From CAYRVX01 sp964427875 (lineage in GTDB: Bacteria > Planctomycetota > Phycisphaerae > SM23-33): DNA of 64,000 bases. The stretch lies in contig CAYRVX010000007.1 of assembly GCA_964427875.1 (NCBI GenBank), positions 1 through 64,000 of the forward strand. Reading direction: 5' to 3'. Shown here one piece after another: positions 54,093-63,111 of the stretch. A program made the position numbers and the translations under genes. Each line of letters begins with the position of its first letter. The stretch's first letter is position 1. Under the pieces are notes generated by a model. The model was not told the origin of the DNA. It made no database searches and worked only from the letters and a program-made list of their open reading frames with translations.

Positions 54093-55295
54093 TCAACGGG
54101 GAGTTCGGCCACGAAGGGCCCGAGGACCCTTCGCCGTCACTTCATGGTACAGCTCCACCGTCCGGGCGGCAATGGCGGCCCAGGCATGCTGTTCGGCCCT
54201 CCGCCGGGAGGCGGCGGACATGGCGGCCAGGCCGTCCGGATCGGTGAGCGCCTTCGTGATGCTGGCGGCAAGGGCTGGCGGGTCTTCGGGAGGCACCAGG
54301 CTCTCCGGGCCCTCGACGAGATCGGGCAATCCGCCGACGTCCGTCACGATCAGCGGCTTGCCGAACGCCAGCGCCACCATGCCGACCCCGGTCTGGGACT
54401 CGAAGTGGCGATAAGGCAGGACGACCACGTCGGCGGCCCGGAAATAGGTGCCCACCGCGCCGGCCGGCACGAAGTCCAGATGCAGCAGCACGTGGTCCTT
54501 CAGGCCCAGGCGATCGATCTGCGCGGCGTACCGGCGCCAGTGGCCCCAGGGCTTTCCCGCAACGATCAGCAGGACGTCGTTTACCTCCCCGGCCACCAGG
54601 CGGAGCGCTTCCAACAGGTTGTCCAGCCCCTTGTATTGGCGGATCGTCCCGAAGTACAGAATGGTGGGGCGGTCAGGCGAGACGCCCAGCTCGGCGCGGG
54701 CCTCTTCCCGCGTGACGCCGCCTTCGGAGAGGAAGTCGATGGTGCCGTGGGGGATCCGCGCGATACGCTCGCCAGCGATCCCGTAGCGGCGCTGAAGCTG
54801 CTCGACGTTCCGGGCCGAGTGAACGATAAAGCGGTCCGCCAGGGACACAACCAGCCGGTCCATCCATCTGCTGAGCCGCCCGGCTTCATGCGCGGATACG
54901 TTGTGCATCGTCAGCACGATCGGCCGGCCTCGCAGCCTGAAGAGCAACAGGATGACGCAGTAGACAACACCCAGCGGCCAGGACCACCACTGGGCGTGCA
55001 GCACCTCGCCCGGCGTTCGCAGGCCGGACCAGATCCATCCCAGAGGGTTGTACCACGTCAGGTGCCGGCGGACCCGAAGGCCGTCCCTCGAGACGTTCGG
55101 CATGGTGTGATCCTCGGGCGCCCCGCCCGGGTGCACGAACCGGGGATACATCCGTTTGAAGGCGAGGAAATCGATCCGCACGAGCTGCGAGACCGCCCTG
55201 GCCAGTTCCAGGCAGTACGCGCTGATGCCCGCCGCCGGGGGCATGGACCCCAACATGGCGACGTGCATTCCTTCTCGCTGTCCTCGCGGCGGCAT
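54093..55295 (-). CDS. Glycosyltransferase family 4
   Basis: 400 residues, GT-B fold. N-terminal half: HVAMLGSMPPAAGISAYCLE. C-terminal half: ILYFGTIRQYKGLDNLLEAL, AADVVVLPYRHFESQTGVGMVALAFGKPLIVTDVGGLPDL. The Glu-x7-Glu motif of retaining GT4 is altered: the usual EGfG is a GVGMVAL variant near residue 315. ATG 55295 is favoured by GGGGGAG five bases upstream. It follows a DPM1-like GT2 gene, in parallel with the second cassette where GT2 also precedes GT4. The acceptor sugar is unknown. Confidence 0.9.
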   Translation of the reverse strand: MPPRGQREGMHVAMLGSMPPAAGISAYCLELARAVSQLVRIDFLAFKRMYPRFVHPGGAPEDHTMPNVSRDGLRVRRHLTWYNPLGWIWSGLRTPGEVLHAQWWSWPLGVVYCVILLLFRLRGRPIVLTMHNVSAHEAGRLSRWMDRLVVSLADRFIVHSARNVEQLQRRYGIAGERIARIPHGTIDFLSEGGVTREEARAELGVSPDRPTILYFGTIRQYKGLDNLLEALRLVAGEVNDVLLIVAGKPWGHWRRYAAQIDRLGLKDHVLLHLDFVPAGAVGTYFRAADVVVLPYRHFESQTGVGMVALAFGKPLIVTDVGGLPDLVEGPESLVPPEDPPALAASITKALTDPDGLAAMSAASRRRAEQHAWAAIAARTVELYHEVTAKGPRALRGRTPR

Positions 55296-55361
55296 CGTGA
55301 CTCCCCCGGCACACCATCGCCGCGTCGACCGGGGGACCGGCGCGAGGTGACGGGCGCCGAC

Positions 55362-56330
55362 TCACAGGTCCCTTGCCCGCAAGCCTCGATTCATCTCCAT
55401 GTCGAACCACATCGCGAACAGAACGAACTGTATGGCGCTGACGGAGCAGAACACCCACAGCAGCGCGTTCATGTCCGGGATGTTGTCCCGGGCAATCCAC
55501 AGCCAGACCATCCGGACGAACAGCAGCAGCGACAGCACCACCATCAGGGCGCCCGTCGCATAGAACAGCACCAGCGGGTGGAAGTCGTGAATGACGTACT
55601 TGCGCCACATCCGCCAGCAGAACCGCTTGGCGATCAGCCACGTCATCGTCAGCATCACCTTCCAGAGGCGCATCGTGGACTGCTCGCCGACGTGGTAGAT
55701 CGGCCGGATGGGCACGTCCGCCACGCGCATGTTGCAGACGTTCAGCCGGACAAGCATGTCGTTCGGATAGCCGAACCGTGGATAGATGCCCTCGAGGTCG
55801 ATGAGCTCCAGCGCCTTGCGGCTGATGGCGACGTACGCCGTCTGCGAATCCGCCACGTGCCAGTACCCGCTGGCGATCTTCGTCAACATGCTCAGGAACG
55901 CGTTGCCAAGGTAGCGATGGTGGGGGATCGTCTCCCACGCGCGGCGGTAGAACAGGCGGTTGCCCTTGGCGTAATCGGTCTGCCCGCGGGCGACGGGGGC
56001 GACCAGCAGGCGAAGCTGCTTGGGGTCCATTTGGCCGTCGCCGTCCATCACGGCGGCGACGTCGAAGCCCCGGTCGAGGGCCTCGCGATACCCCCTCGCG
56101 ACGGCCGCGCCCTGCCCCTGATTGCGCTCCTGCTCCAGCAGCACGACACGCGGCGAGTCACCTTCGCCTGCAATGTGCCCGCCGACGACCTCGACCGTGC
56201 CGTCGGTGCTCTTGTCGTCCACCACGATGACGCAGTCGACAAAGTCGGGCATGGTCCCAAGGACCTTGTCGATATGCGCCTCCTCGTTGTAGCACGGCAC
56301 GACGACGGCGACCGCCTTGTCCTCGAACAC
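55362..56330 (-). CDS. DPM1-like polyprenol-phosphate glycosyltransferase, GT2
   Basis: 322 residues. A GT-A domain (CYNEEAHIDKVL, VIVVDDKSTDG, AVMDGDGQMDP) is followed by two C-terminal membrane segments (about 230-250 and 280-300). This layout suits enzymes that load a sugar onto polyprenyl phosphate, the donor needed by the ArnT/PMT-like proteins in the cassette. The GTG at 56330 is chosen because GGGAG lies seven bases upstream. It is clearly paralogous to the gene at 63112; long stretches such as GYWHVADSQ and FHPLVLFY agree. A minus-strand promoter lies about 60 bp upstream. Confidence 0.88.
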   Translation of the reverse strand: MFEDKAVAVVVPCYNEEAHIDKVLGTMPDFVDCVIVVDDKSTDGTVEVVGGHIAGEGDSPRVVLLEQERNQGQGAAVARGYREALDRGFDVAAVMDGDGQMDPKQLRLLVAPVARGQTDYAKGNRLFYRRAWETIPHHRYLGNAFLSMLTKIASGYWHVADSQTAYVAISRKALELIDLEGIYPRFGYPNDMLVRLNVCNMRVADVPIRPIYHVGEQSTMRLWKVMLTMTWLIAKRFCWRMWRKYVIHDFHPLVLFYATGALMVVLSLLLFVRMVWLWIARDNIPDMNALLWVFCSVSAIQFVLFAMWFDMEMNRGLRARDL

Positions 56331-56393
56331 GCAATGTCTCCCATGACTGCCTGCGGCCACAGCGCACAAAGCCACCTGCCGCTCACCGCGCAG

Positions 56394-56422
56394 TGAATAC
56401 CGCCTCTCCCCGGCCGATGCAA
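56394..56422 (-). promoter_or_regulatory. Candidate promoter for the second glycan cassette
   Basis: TTGCAT (56417-56422) and TATTCA (56394-56399) on the minus strand with a 17-bp spacer. The predicted start near 56386 is about 55 nt before the GTG of the DPM1-like gene. Confidence 0.4.
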
Positions 56423-56489
56423 GGGGAATCACACGCGCCGAGGGGGTGGCGGCCCTGAAGCGGCGCTTCCCCGGCCGCGCCGAGATCGC

Positions 56490-58181
56490 TCAGGGAGCAC
56501 GTCGGGTCGCCGGGCGGGTAGTCCCCCTCACTTCGGACCAGTCGTAGACGTTGTAGTACTTTCCTTCGTAGATGAGCGGCGCCCCGCTGGCCGAGAGGAG
56601 CTCATCGAACCTCCGGCGAAACGGCTCGGGCACGCCGCCCGCGTCGGTCACGACCGCCCTGATGTCCGCCTTGGCCAGCAGGTCGTCGTACACGGCCTCC
56701 GCGTCGGCGGCAGTCTGGCGTTCTGTCTTGAGGAAACGGACCGCCTTGCACTCGCTGAGGAAGTGAAGGATCGACGCGCGATCGCGCCGCACGGCGATGG
56801 ACGCCTGCGGGTCGAATCGATCGCGAAGCAGCCCCACGACCGGCTGCAAGTCGACGAAGCGCCCGTCCCGCACGACCTCCAGGTACCGCCCGGTATGAGC
56901 GTGGAAGGAGTAGTAGAGCGAGTCTCGCAGGATCTTGGGGACGTTGAACGAGAGGAAAACGGCAGTGAGGACGGTCGCGATCTTGAGGTAGCTGTACGGC
57001 CGGGCCGCCCGGCCCTTGCGGCGCAGGAACCACTTCATGCTGACGAACACGCCCCGGAAGATCAGCAACAGCATCAGCGGGTACAGCGCGACCATGTACC
57101 GCTCCAGCAGGAAGTGCCCCCCCACGGCGATACACGTGGCCACGAAGTTGACCAGCCAGGTGGTGGAGGCCAGCCTTCTTCCCTCTCGCCACATTTCCCT
57201 GGCCCCCAGCACGGCCAGGAGGATGATCATCACACCCACCGGCGCCAGCGAACTTTGGCCGAGGAAGATGTTTGCGGTCAGTTTCGGCAGGCGATACAGC
57301 CCCGAGGCCAGGTCGTAAAGCCGGTTGGCCACCCCCGTGCGCTTCGCGACGGTGATGGCGTAGGTCGGCGCCCGGCCGGAAATGGACTCGGCAAGCCAGT
57401 GAAAATACCCGGCGATGGCGAAGAGGGCCGCCAGCAAGACGACCGCGACCAGGAGGCGCCTGAGCGACTTGGCCTGCGAGCCGCGGTCGAGGACGATGCC
57501 GACGGCCAGCGGCCCGAGCAGCAGCAGCCCGGGCGCGCGGACGGCGATGCCGGCAACGGCAAGAGGCGCCACGGCCAGGCACCAGGCCCAACTCCCCTGC
57601 ATGGCGCGCAGGCAGCAGTATGCGGTCGTCCAGAACAGCAGCACAAACGGCACGTCGGTCAGGATGAGGTGCGAGTAGTCGTAGTATCGATAGCACAGCC
57701 CCGTGGTCAGTGTGACGGCAAAGGCCGTGCGGCGATCCGTCTGACGCGCCAGGGTCAGGTACGCCATCGCCAGACCGCCCAGGCCGCACAGGGCCACGAA
57801 AAGGTTCGGCGCCCAGAATCCGTCGCCGAAGGCCAGGCGAATCGCGCCGAGGATCGCCGGGAAACCCGGTGCGACGGTTGTCTCTATCCTCCCGTTGAAG
57901 CGATAGCCCTCCCCGCGGATCAGGTTCCTGCCCAGGCCCTGGTACAGCGCGCTGTCCGGCGTGGGCCACCATTCGTTGGTTACGCCCACCAGGTACAGTG
58001 CCGCAACGCACGCCGCCGCGACCAGCAAGTGCCATCGGCGCGGGGGGAAGTGCGCCAGGTAATGCCCGGCCCGCTGCGTCGGCAGCTCGGATGGCGGGGA
58101 TGGAACGCTCAGCGGACGATTCCTTCTGCAACCTGTTTGCTTGCGAGCATCGGCATAAGACCCCCGGCAGCTTACACCCAC
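56490..58181 (-). CDS. ArnT/PMT-like membrane glycosyltransferase (GT-C fold)
   Basis: 563 residues, about eleven membrane segments in the first 430, and a soluble C-terminal domain (from about 430). It is a close paralogue of the products at 46783 and 58219: the TPDSALYQGLGRNLIRGEGY loop and the C-terminal ADIRAVVTDAG region correspond. The GTG at 58181 follows GGCGAG; a CTG after AGAAGGAA further in would match the start region of the 46783 paralogue. It lies 37 bp after the 58219 gene. Likely role: transfer of a polyprenyl-linked sugar outside the cytoplasmic membrane. Confidence 0.8.
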   Translation of the reverse strand: MGVSCRGSYADARKQTGCRRNRPLSVPSPPSELPTQRAGHYLAHFPPRRWHLLVAAACVAALYLVGVTNEWWPTPDSALYQGLGRNLIRGEGYRFNGRIETTVAPGFPAILGAIRLAFGDGFWAPNLFVALCGLGGLAMAYLTLARQTDRRTAFAVTLTTGLCYRYYDYSHLILTDVPFVLLFWTTAYCCLRAMQGSWAWCLAVAPLAVAGIAVRAPGLLLLGPLAVGIVLDRGSQAKSLRRLLVAVVLLAALFAIAGYFHWLAESISGRAPTYAITVAKRTGVANRLYDLASGLYRLPKLTANIFLGQSSLAPVGVMIILLAVLGAREMWREGRRLASTTWLVNFVATCIAVGGHFLLERYMVALYPLMLLLIFRGVFVSMKWFLRRKGRAARPYSYLKIATVLTAVFLSFNVPKILRDSLYYSFHAHTGRYLEVVRDGRFVDLQPVVGLLRDRFDPQASIAVRRDRASILHFLSECKAVRFLKTERQTAADAEAVYDDLLAKADIRAVVTDAGGVPEPFRRRFDELLSASGAPLIYEGKYYNVYDWSEVRGTTRPATRRAP

Positions 58182-58218
58182 TCGCCGAGTGTAGTCAAGC
58201 TGTTTGACAGCGCCGCCG

Positions 58219-59787
58219 TCAACTCCGGCGGCGTACGCGCTCGTAGATGGTCACGAACCTCCCGCGGTACAGCACCTTCAGGTCGCCCGCCGCGTCGAAC
58301 AGCCGGGTCACGTGGCGCGTGTAGCTTCCGACGAGACCGCCCGTGTCGAACAGGACCGCGTCGACGTGCGGGCGACCGCGGAAGTCGTTGTAGACCGCTT
58401 CGGCGTGGCAGGGCTTCCACCGGTCCATTTGAGCGACGAGGGGCTCGATCCTGCGCCCGCTGAGGAAGTGGTACATCCGCGCGCGGTCCCACCGCGCGGC
58501 GATCCGGGCCTGCGGGGGGAGGTCACGGCGAAGGACATCCGCGGCCTCGTAGAGATCGCAATACCTTCCGCCCTCGATGAGCTCGTGATATCGGCCGACG
58601 TGGCCGTAGCAGGAATAGTAGAACGCGCTGCGGAGCACCAGGGGCGCGTTGGCGGCGATGAGCGCGAGGGCGAAGGCGGCCGCCGCCTTGTGAAGGGCAA
58701 CGGGCCGGACCGCCCGGCCCCTGCGGCGCAGAAAGAGCTCGACCCCCCAGAATACGCCGTGGAAGATCAGCAGAAGGACCATCGGATACATCGGCATCAT
58801 GTACCTCGCCCGAACGGAGGCGTATCCGACGAAGAGGCAAATTCCCACGAAGTTCAGCAGGCAGGTGGCGGCAAAGAGCCTCTGGCCGGCGCGCCACAGC
58901 TTCGCGCCCCCGGCCACGGCCGCCGCGAGCAGCACGACCCCGACGGGCTTCAGCCACGCCGAACGCTGCGCGGTGAAGCTGTCCACCATGGCGTCGGGCA
59001 GTCGAGTGAGGCCCACGGCGAGGTGATACAGCCGGCCGAGCAGGCCGCCCCTGGCGGCGGCGCCCCCCGTGTAGGCCGGCGGCTCGCCGGAAATCGACTG
59101 CGCCAGCCAGTAGAACAGCCCTCCGACGGCGGCGCCCGCGGCCAGGGTGAGCGCCGCGATCACCGCCCGCCTTCCCAGGCGGGCCTTGGAGCCGCCGTCC
59201 AGCACGACGCCGACGGCCCACGGGCCGATGACCACGAGCCCCGGCGCGCGGATTGCCACGGCGGCGCCCGTCAGCGGAACGATCGCGCACAGCCAGGCCC
59301 GGCCGCCCTCCAGCGCCCGAACGCATGCATATGCCATCAGCCAGAACAGCAGCGCGAACGGCGCGTCGGTCAGGATCAGGTGCGAGTAGTCGTAGGATCG
59401 ATAGCACAGGGACGTCGCGAGCACGACGAGAAAGGCCGTCCTGCGTTCCGTCCGCCGGGCGAGCGTCAGGTAGGCCATGGCGAGCCCGCCGAGCCCGCAG
59501 AGCACGACGAACAGGTTCGGCGCCCAGAAGCCGTCGCCGAATGCCCACCACAGGGCGCCGAGGATGGCGGGCATCCCCGGCGTGACTTCGGCGTTGACCT
59601 CGCCGTTGAAGCGGTAGCCCTCGCCGCGGACCAGGTTCCGCCCGAGGCCCTGGTACAGCGCGCTGTCGGGCGTGGGCCACCAACTGTTCGTCACGCCGGC
59701 GAGGTACACCGCCGCCACGAGGCACGCCGCGGCGACCACGTGCCGGCGCCGCGGCGAAGGGCCCGATGCGACTGACCATTCACTCAC
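58219..59787 (-). CDS. ArnT/PMT-like membrane glycosyltransferase (GT-C fold)
   Basis: 522 residues, about eleven membrane segments and a soluble C-terminal domain. The loop TPDSALYQGLGRNLVRGEGY with the presumed catalytic Asp is present. The GTG at 59787 overlaps the stop of the aminotransferase gene (GTGA), and GGAGG lies upstream, so the start is well supported. It is followed closely by its paralogue at 56490, forming a tandem pair. In this cassette an amino-sugar product could be attached to a lipid carrier or protein, though that is inference. Confidence 0.85.
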   Translation of the reverse strand: MSEWSVASGPSPRRRHVVAAACLVAAVYLAGVTNSWWPTPDSALYQGLGRNLVRGEGYRFNGEVNAEVTPGMPAILGALWWAFGDGFWAPNLFVVLCGLGGLAMAYLTLARRTERRTAFLVVLATSLCYRSYDYSHLILTDAPFALLFWLMAYACVRALEGGRAWLCAIVPLTGAAVAIRAPGLVVIGPWAVGVVLDGGSKARLGRRAVIAALTLAAGAAVGGLFYWLAQSISGEPPAYTGGAAARGGLLGRLYHLAVGLTRLPDAMVDSFTAQRSAWLKPVGVVLLAAAVAGGAKLWRAGQRLFAATCLLNFVGICLFVGYASVRARYMMPMYPMVLLLIFHGVFWGVELFLRRRGRAVRPVALHKAAAAFALALIAANAPLVLRSAFYYSCYGHVGRYHELIEGGRYCDLYEAADVLRRDLPPQARIAARWDRARMYHFLSGRRIEPLVAQMDRWKPCHAEAVYNDFRGRPHVDAVLFDTGGLVGSYTRHVTRLFDAAGDLKVLYRGRFVTIYERVRRRS

Positions 59788-60923
59788 CGGGAGCTTCCTC
59801 CCGCCGCCTCGCGGAGCGAGCGGACGCAGCAGTCCACGTCTTGCGACGTCATTCCGCTGTAAAGGGGCATCGCCAGGCCCTGGCGGTGCAGCCTCCCCGA
59901 GACGGGCAGGTCTGCGTCGGCGTAGCCGAGCCGCTCCTGGTAGACCCTCGCGCAGTGCCCGGACACCGCGCCGGGGCCCGCCTCGATGCCCCCGGCCGCG
60001 AGCTTCGCGACGACCTCGTCGCGCGACAACGCATCCTCCAGGACGACCATGAACGTCTGCCACGTGTGCTCGGGGTGATCGTCGGGCAGGCGAATCCGCG
60101 GGCAGTCGGTCAGGCCGCTCAGGTATCTCCGCGCGATGCGCTTGTGGGCCTGGAGTCTCTCGGGGAGCTTGGCGAGTTGAACGCAGCCGACGGCCGCCGC
60201 CAGCTCAGTCATGCGGTAGTTGAGCCCCGGCGCCAGGAAGTCCCTGTGCCCGTCGACGAGGCCCTGGCCGTGGTTGCGATACATGCGGCAGGCCTCGGCG
60301 AGATCATCGTCGTCCGTGACGATCGCCCCGCCCTCGCCGGTGGTGACGGCCTTGCGCGGGTGAAAGCTGAAGATCCCCGCCCGGCCGAAGCCGCCGACCT
60401 TCTTGCCCTTGTGCGTCGCGGCCAGCGCGCAGGCGGCATCCTCGATGACCTCCAGGCCGAACTCCTGCGCGACGGCCCCGACGGCCCCCATGTCCGCCGC
60501 CAGGCCGAACTCGTGCACCGGCACCACCGCCCGCGGGCGCCCCCGGCCCGAGCGGCGGCACTCGGCGATCCTCGCGTGCAGGTCGCCCGGGTCGATGTTG
60601 TACGAGCCCTCCAGGCAGTCCACGAACACGGGCCGGGCGCCGCAGACCATGGCCACGTTTGCGGCCGCCGGCCAGGCGAAGCTCGGGATGAACACGACGT
60701 CGCCCGGTCCGATGCCCGTCGCCATCTGCGCCACGTGGAGGGCGGCCGTGCCGGAACTGACCGCGATGCAGTGCCGCGCCTCGTGGAGCTCGGCGAGGGC
60801 CTGCTCGAATCCCTGGACCCTCGGCCCCTGGACGACCCATCCGCTGTCGAGCACCTCTCGGAGCGCATCGAGCTCGCGGTGGTCGAAGTCGCACCTGGCC
60901 AGTGGGATCCGCCTGGGGCTCAT
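59784..60923 (-). CDS. DegT/DnrJ/EryC1/StrS-type PLP aminotransferase
   Basis: 379 residues. The PLP lysine is Lys191 in FSFHPRKAVTTGEGG, the hallmark of sugar aminotransferases. Other marks are SSGTAALHVAQM near residue 56, SFAWPAAANV near 81, EDAACALAA near 161, and GLNYRMTELAAAVG near 230. These enzymes make amino sugars from keto-sugar nucleotides. ATG 60923 overlaps the stop of the upstream epimerase gene (ATGA), and that enzyme may provide the keto-sugar. The same open frame continues upstream without stops, but this start matches the family N terminus. Confidence 0.95.
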   Translation of the reverse strand: MSPRRIPLARCDFDHRELDALREVLDSGWVVQGPRVQGFEQALAELHEARHCIAVSSGTAALHVAQMATGIGPGDVVFIPSFAWPAAANVAMVCGARPVFVDCLEGSYNIDPGDLHARIAECRRSGRGRPRAVVPVHEFGLAADMGAVGAVAQEFGLEVIEDAACALAATHKGKKVGGFGRAGIFSFHPRKAVTTGEGGAIVTDDDDLAEACRMYRNHGQGLVDGHRDFLAPGLNYRMTELAAAVGCVQLAKLPERLQAHKRIARRYLSGLTDCPRIRLPDDHPEHTWQTFMVVLEDALSRDEVVAKLAAGGIEAGPGAVSGHCARVYQERLGYADADLPVSGRLHRQGLAMPLYSGMTSQDVDCCVRSLREAAGGSSR

Positions 60924-61876
60924 GGGATCGTTTTCCTGAAGAACTCCGCCGTCGCGAGGATGCCCTCCTCCAGGTCCACCTTGGCCTGGAAGCCCAGGAG
61001 CTCGGCGGCCTTGCCCACGCTGGGAACTCGCAGCTCCACGTCGGTATGGTGTCCGGCGGCGAAGACGATCTTCGAGGCCGACCCCAGCACGCGAACGACC
61101 GCCTGGGCCAGCCCGTACACCGTGATGACCGCCCGCGGGTTGCCGATGTTGAACGACTCGCCTATGGCGCTGGGGTGCGACATCGTCAGAAGCAGCCCGT
61201 CGACGAAGTCGTCGATATAGCACCACGCCCTGATCTGGTTGCCCTCGTTGTGGATTGTGATGTCGGCGTTCTTCAATGCCCGGGTGATGAACACCTTCAT
61301 CGCGCCCTCGCCCACCTGCCCCGGGCCGTACACGTTGAAGGGCCGAACCGTCACCGTCGGCATGCCGAACTCCTGGTGGTACGCCTTGGTCAGGAATTCC
61401 CCCGCGAGCTTGCTGACGGCGTAGGTCCATCGGGCCTCGCCGACCGCGCCGATGTTCGTCGAGTCGGTCTCTTCCGACCGAAACGCCGACTGCCCGAACA
61501 CCTCGCTGGTGGAGAAGCCCACGAACCGCTCCAGCTCGGGCAGTTGGCGGGCGGCCTCCAACGCGTTCGCCGTGCCCAGCATGTTGACGCGCATCGTGGC
61601 CGTCGGCTGGCGGCAGACGGTGTCGATCCCCGCGATGGCCGCGCAGTGCAGGACGATGTCGGCGCCGGCCATCGCACTGGCGAGCCCGGCCGCGTCCAGC
61701 ACGTCGCCCTCGACGAGCCGCAGGTTCGGGTGCGAAGCGTATGGCTTGTCGTGTATCGAGTCGCGCCGCAGGCTGTCGTACACGGTGATGCGATTGTCCT
61801 CGATGAGCCGGCCGATGACGGCCGAGCCGATGAAGCCCGCCCCGCCGGTGATGAAGATGCTCCGGTCCTTGATCAT
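60920..61876 (-). CDS. NAD-dependent epimerase/dehydratase (extended SDR)
   Basis: 318 residues. TGGAGFIGSAV (residues 10-20) binds NAD; Tyr152 and Lys156 in YAVSK are catalytic; Ser122 to Glu125 in FSTSEVFG is typical of dTDP-glucose 4,6-dehydratase-like members. The substrate is probably a nucleotide sugar. It is coupled by ATGA overlap to the aminotransferase gene, a pairing seen in amino-sugar pathways. GT4 ends six bases upstream of its start. It is not close to the other SDR in this window (51715), which lacks the GGAG form of the first motif. Confidence 0.92.
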   Translation of the reverse strand: MIKDRSIFITGGAGFIGSAVIGRLIEDNRITVYDSLRRDSIHDKPYASHPNLRLVEGDVLDAAGLASAMAGADIVLHCAAIAGIDTVCRQPTATMRVNMLGTANALEAARQLPELERFVGFSTSEVFGQSAFRSEETDSTNIGAVGEARWTYAVSKLAGEFLTKAYHQEFGMPTVTVRPFNVYGPGQVGEGAMKVFITRALKNADITIHNEGNQIRAWCYIDDFVDGLLLTMSHPSAIGESFNIGNPRAVITVYGLAQAVVRVLGSASKIVFAAGHHTDVELRVPSVGKAAELLGFQAKVDLEEGILATAEFFRKTIP

Positions 61877-61882
61877 TGGCGT

Positions 61883-63082
61883 TTACCTTCTCTTGCCGAC
61901 CCGCCGGCTGCGACCGCACAAGCGCTCGTAGGACGCGATCGTGCGGTCCAGGATCACCTCGCGATCGAAGCCGAAGTCGGTAAGGAACTGCCGTCCCATC
62001 TCGATCCGACGCTTCCGCAGGGACGGGTGCTCCAGCAGATGCGCGACGGCTCGGGCCAGGTCGGGCGGGTCCTCCGGCCGGGCCAGTTCGACATAGTCCT
62101 TCTGCTTGAACGAGCCGGTCGGGTCCAGCGCGTCGGTGACGACGGCGGGCACGCCCGCGTGCATCGCCTCCAGGATGCACGAGCTGTAACAGTTCGTGAC
62201 CGGGCTGTTGGCCACGAACACCGTCGAGGCGCGCAGGATCGCTCCGACGTCCGATCGCGCGCCGGTCAGGCGGACGGCCCCGCCGACGGCGAGCCGGTCG
62301 ATCAGCCTCTCCATCTCCGCGCGAAGCGGGCCGTCGCCGACCAGCAGGAAACGAGCGTCCGGCCGGGACTTCAGAACGTGCGGGACCGCCCGCACCACGC
62401 CGAGCGGGTCCTTGAACGGCACGAAACGCGCGACGTACGTGACCACCTCGCCGCCGCCGGCGCACCACTCGGCCAGCTCCGGCTCCAACGGCTCGTCGGC
62501 GTCCACACGATCGTAATCGGGGAGGTGGTGGATGTCCAAGACCGGCCCGCGGTAATCGTACGTCGCCAGGTACGCCTCCAGCGTGCCCCGCCCGACCTCG
62601 ACCGCGTCGGCGCAGCGCAGGGCGACGCGGTTCGCCGCGCGGGGGGCGCTTCGGATGCCGCTGCCCAGCAGCTTGAGTTGCACGGGGATTCGCCGGATCC
62701 TCCTCGCCGCCGCCGCCAGCAGGCCGCTGAGCGACCAGAAGCAGTGAATCACGTCGGCCCCGGCCGAGGCCGACAGGACCGCCGCCGACCCGGCCGCTGA
62801 GAACAGGGGCACCTGGAGCATCGCAAGACGGCTGCCGCGGAGGTTTTCCGCTATCCCCGACCCGTACGCCAGGCGCTGGCGGCCGGGCGGCAGGAAGTAT
62901 CGGAACCGGCGGACTTCGACGCCGTCGACGATCTCCCGCGTCGGGCATGCCGGTGAATGCGGGCAGACCACGACGACCTCCAGTCCGCGCCCCGCAAGCC
63001 CGCGCGCCAGGCCCTGGACGAAGATCCCGGCGAAGTCTCCCTCGAAGCGGGGGAAGCTCAATGTCACCATGCAAACTCGCAT
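61883..63082 (-). CDS. Glycosyltransferase family 4
   Basis: 399 residues, GT-B fold. The N-terminal lobe starts VCMVTLSFPRFEGDFAGIFV. The C-terminal lobe has VTYVARFVPFKDPLGVVRAV, LVGDGPLRAEME and NCYSSCILEAMHAGVPAVVT, where the Glu in ILEAM matches the retaining GT4 pattern. The ATG at 63082 is chosen because the family N terminus begins there; its ribosome site is poor. It follows the DPM1-like gene by 29 bp. It corresponds in position to the GT4 at 54093 but shares little sequence beyond family motifs. Confidence 0.9.
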   Translation of the reverse strand: MRVCMVTLSFPRFEGDFAGIFVQGLARGLAGRGLEVVVVCPHSPACPTREIVDGVEVRRFRYFLPPGRQRLAYGSGIAENLRGSRLAMLQVPLFSAAGSAAVLSASAGADVIHCFWSLSGLLAAAARRIRRIPVQLKLLGSGIRSAPRAANRVALRCADAVEVGRGTLEAYLATYDYRGPVLDIHHLPDYDRVDADEPLEPELAEWCAGGGEVVTYVARFVPFKDPLGVVRAVPHVLKSRPDARFLLVGDGPLRAEMERLIDRLAVGGAVRLTGARSDVGAILRASTVFVANSPVTNCYSSCILEAMHAGVPAVVTDALDPTGSFKQKDYVELARPEDPPDLARAVAHLLEHPSLRKRRIEMGRQFLTDFGFDREVILDRTIASYERLCGRSRRVGKRR

Positions 63083-63111
63083 GCCGCCCAAGCCCCACCG
63101 GCGCCTGCCCG

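Noticed and set aside
59784..63098. One 1,104-codon protein spanning the aminotransferase and two upstream genes
   Set aside because: The upper two thirds is antisense-like low-complexity sequence in the wrong frame of two clear genes. The aminotransferase itself starts at 60923.
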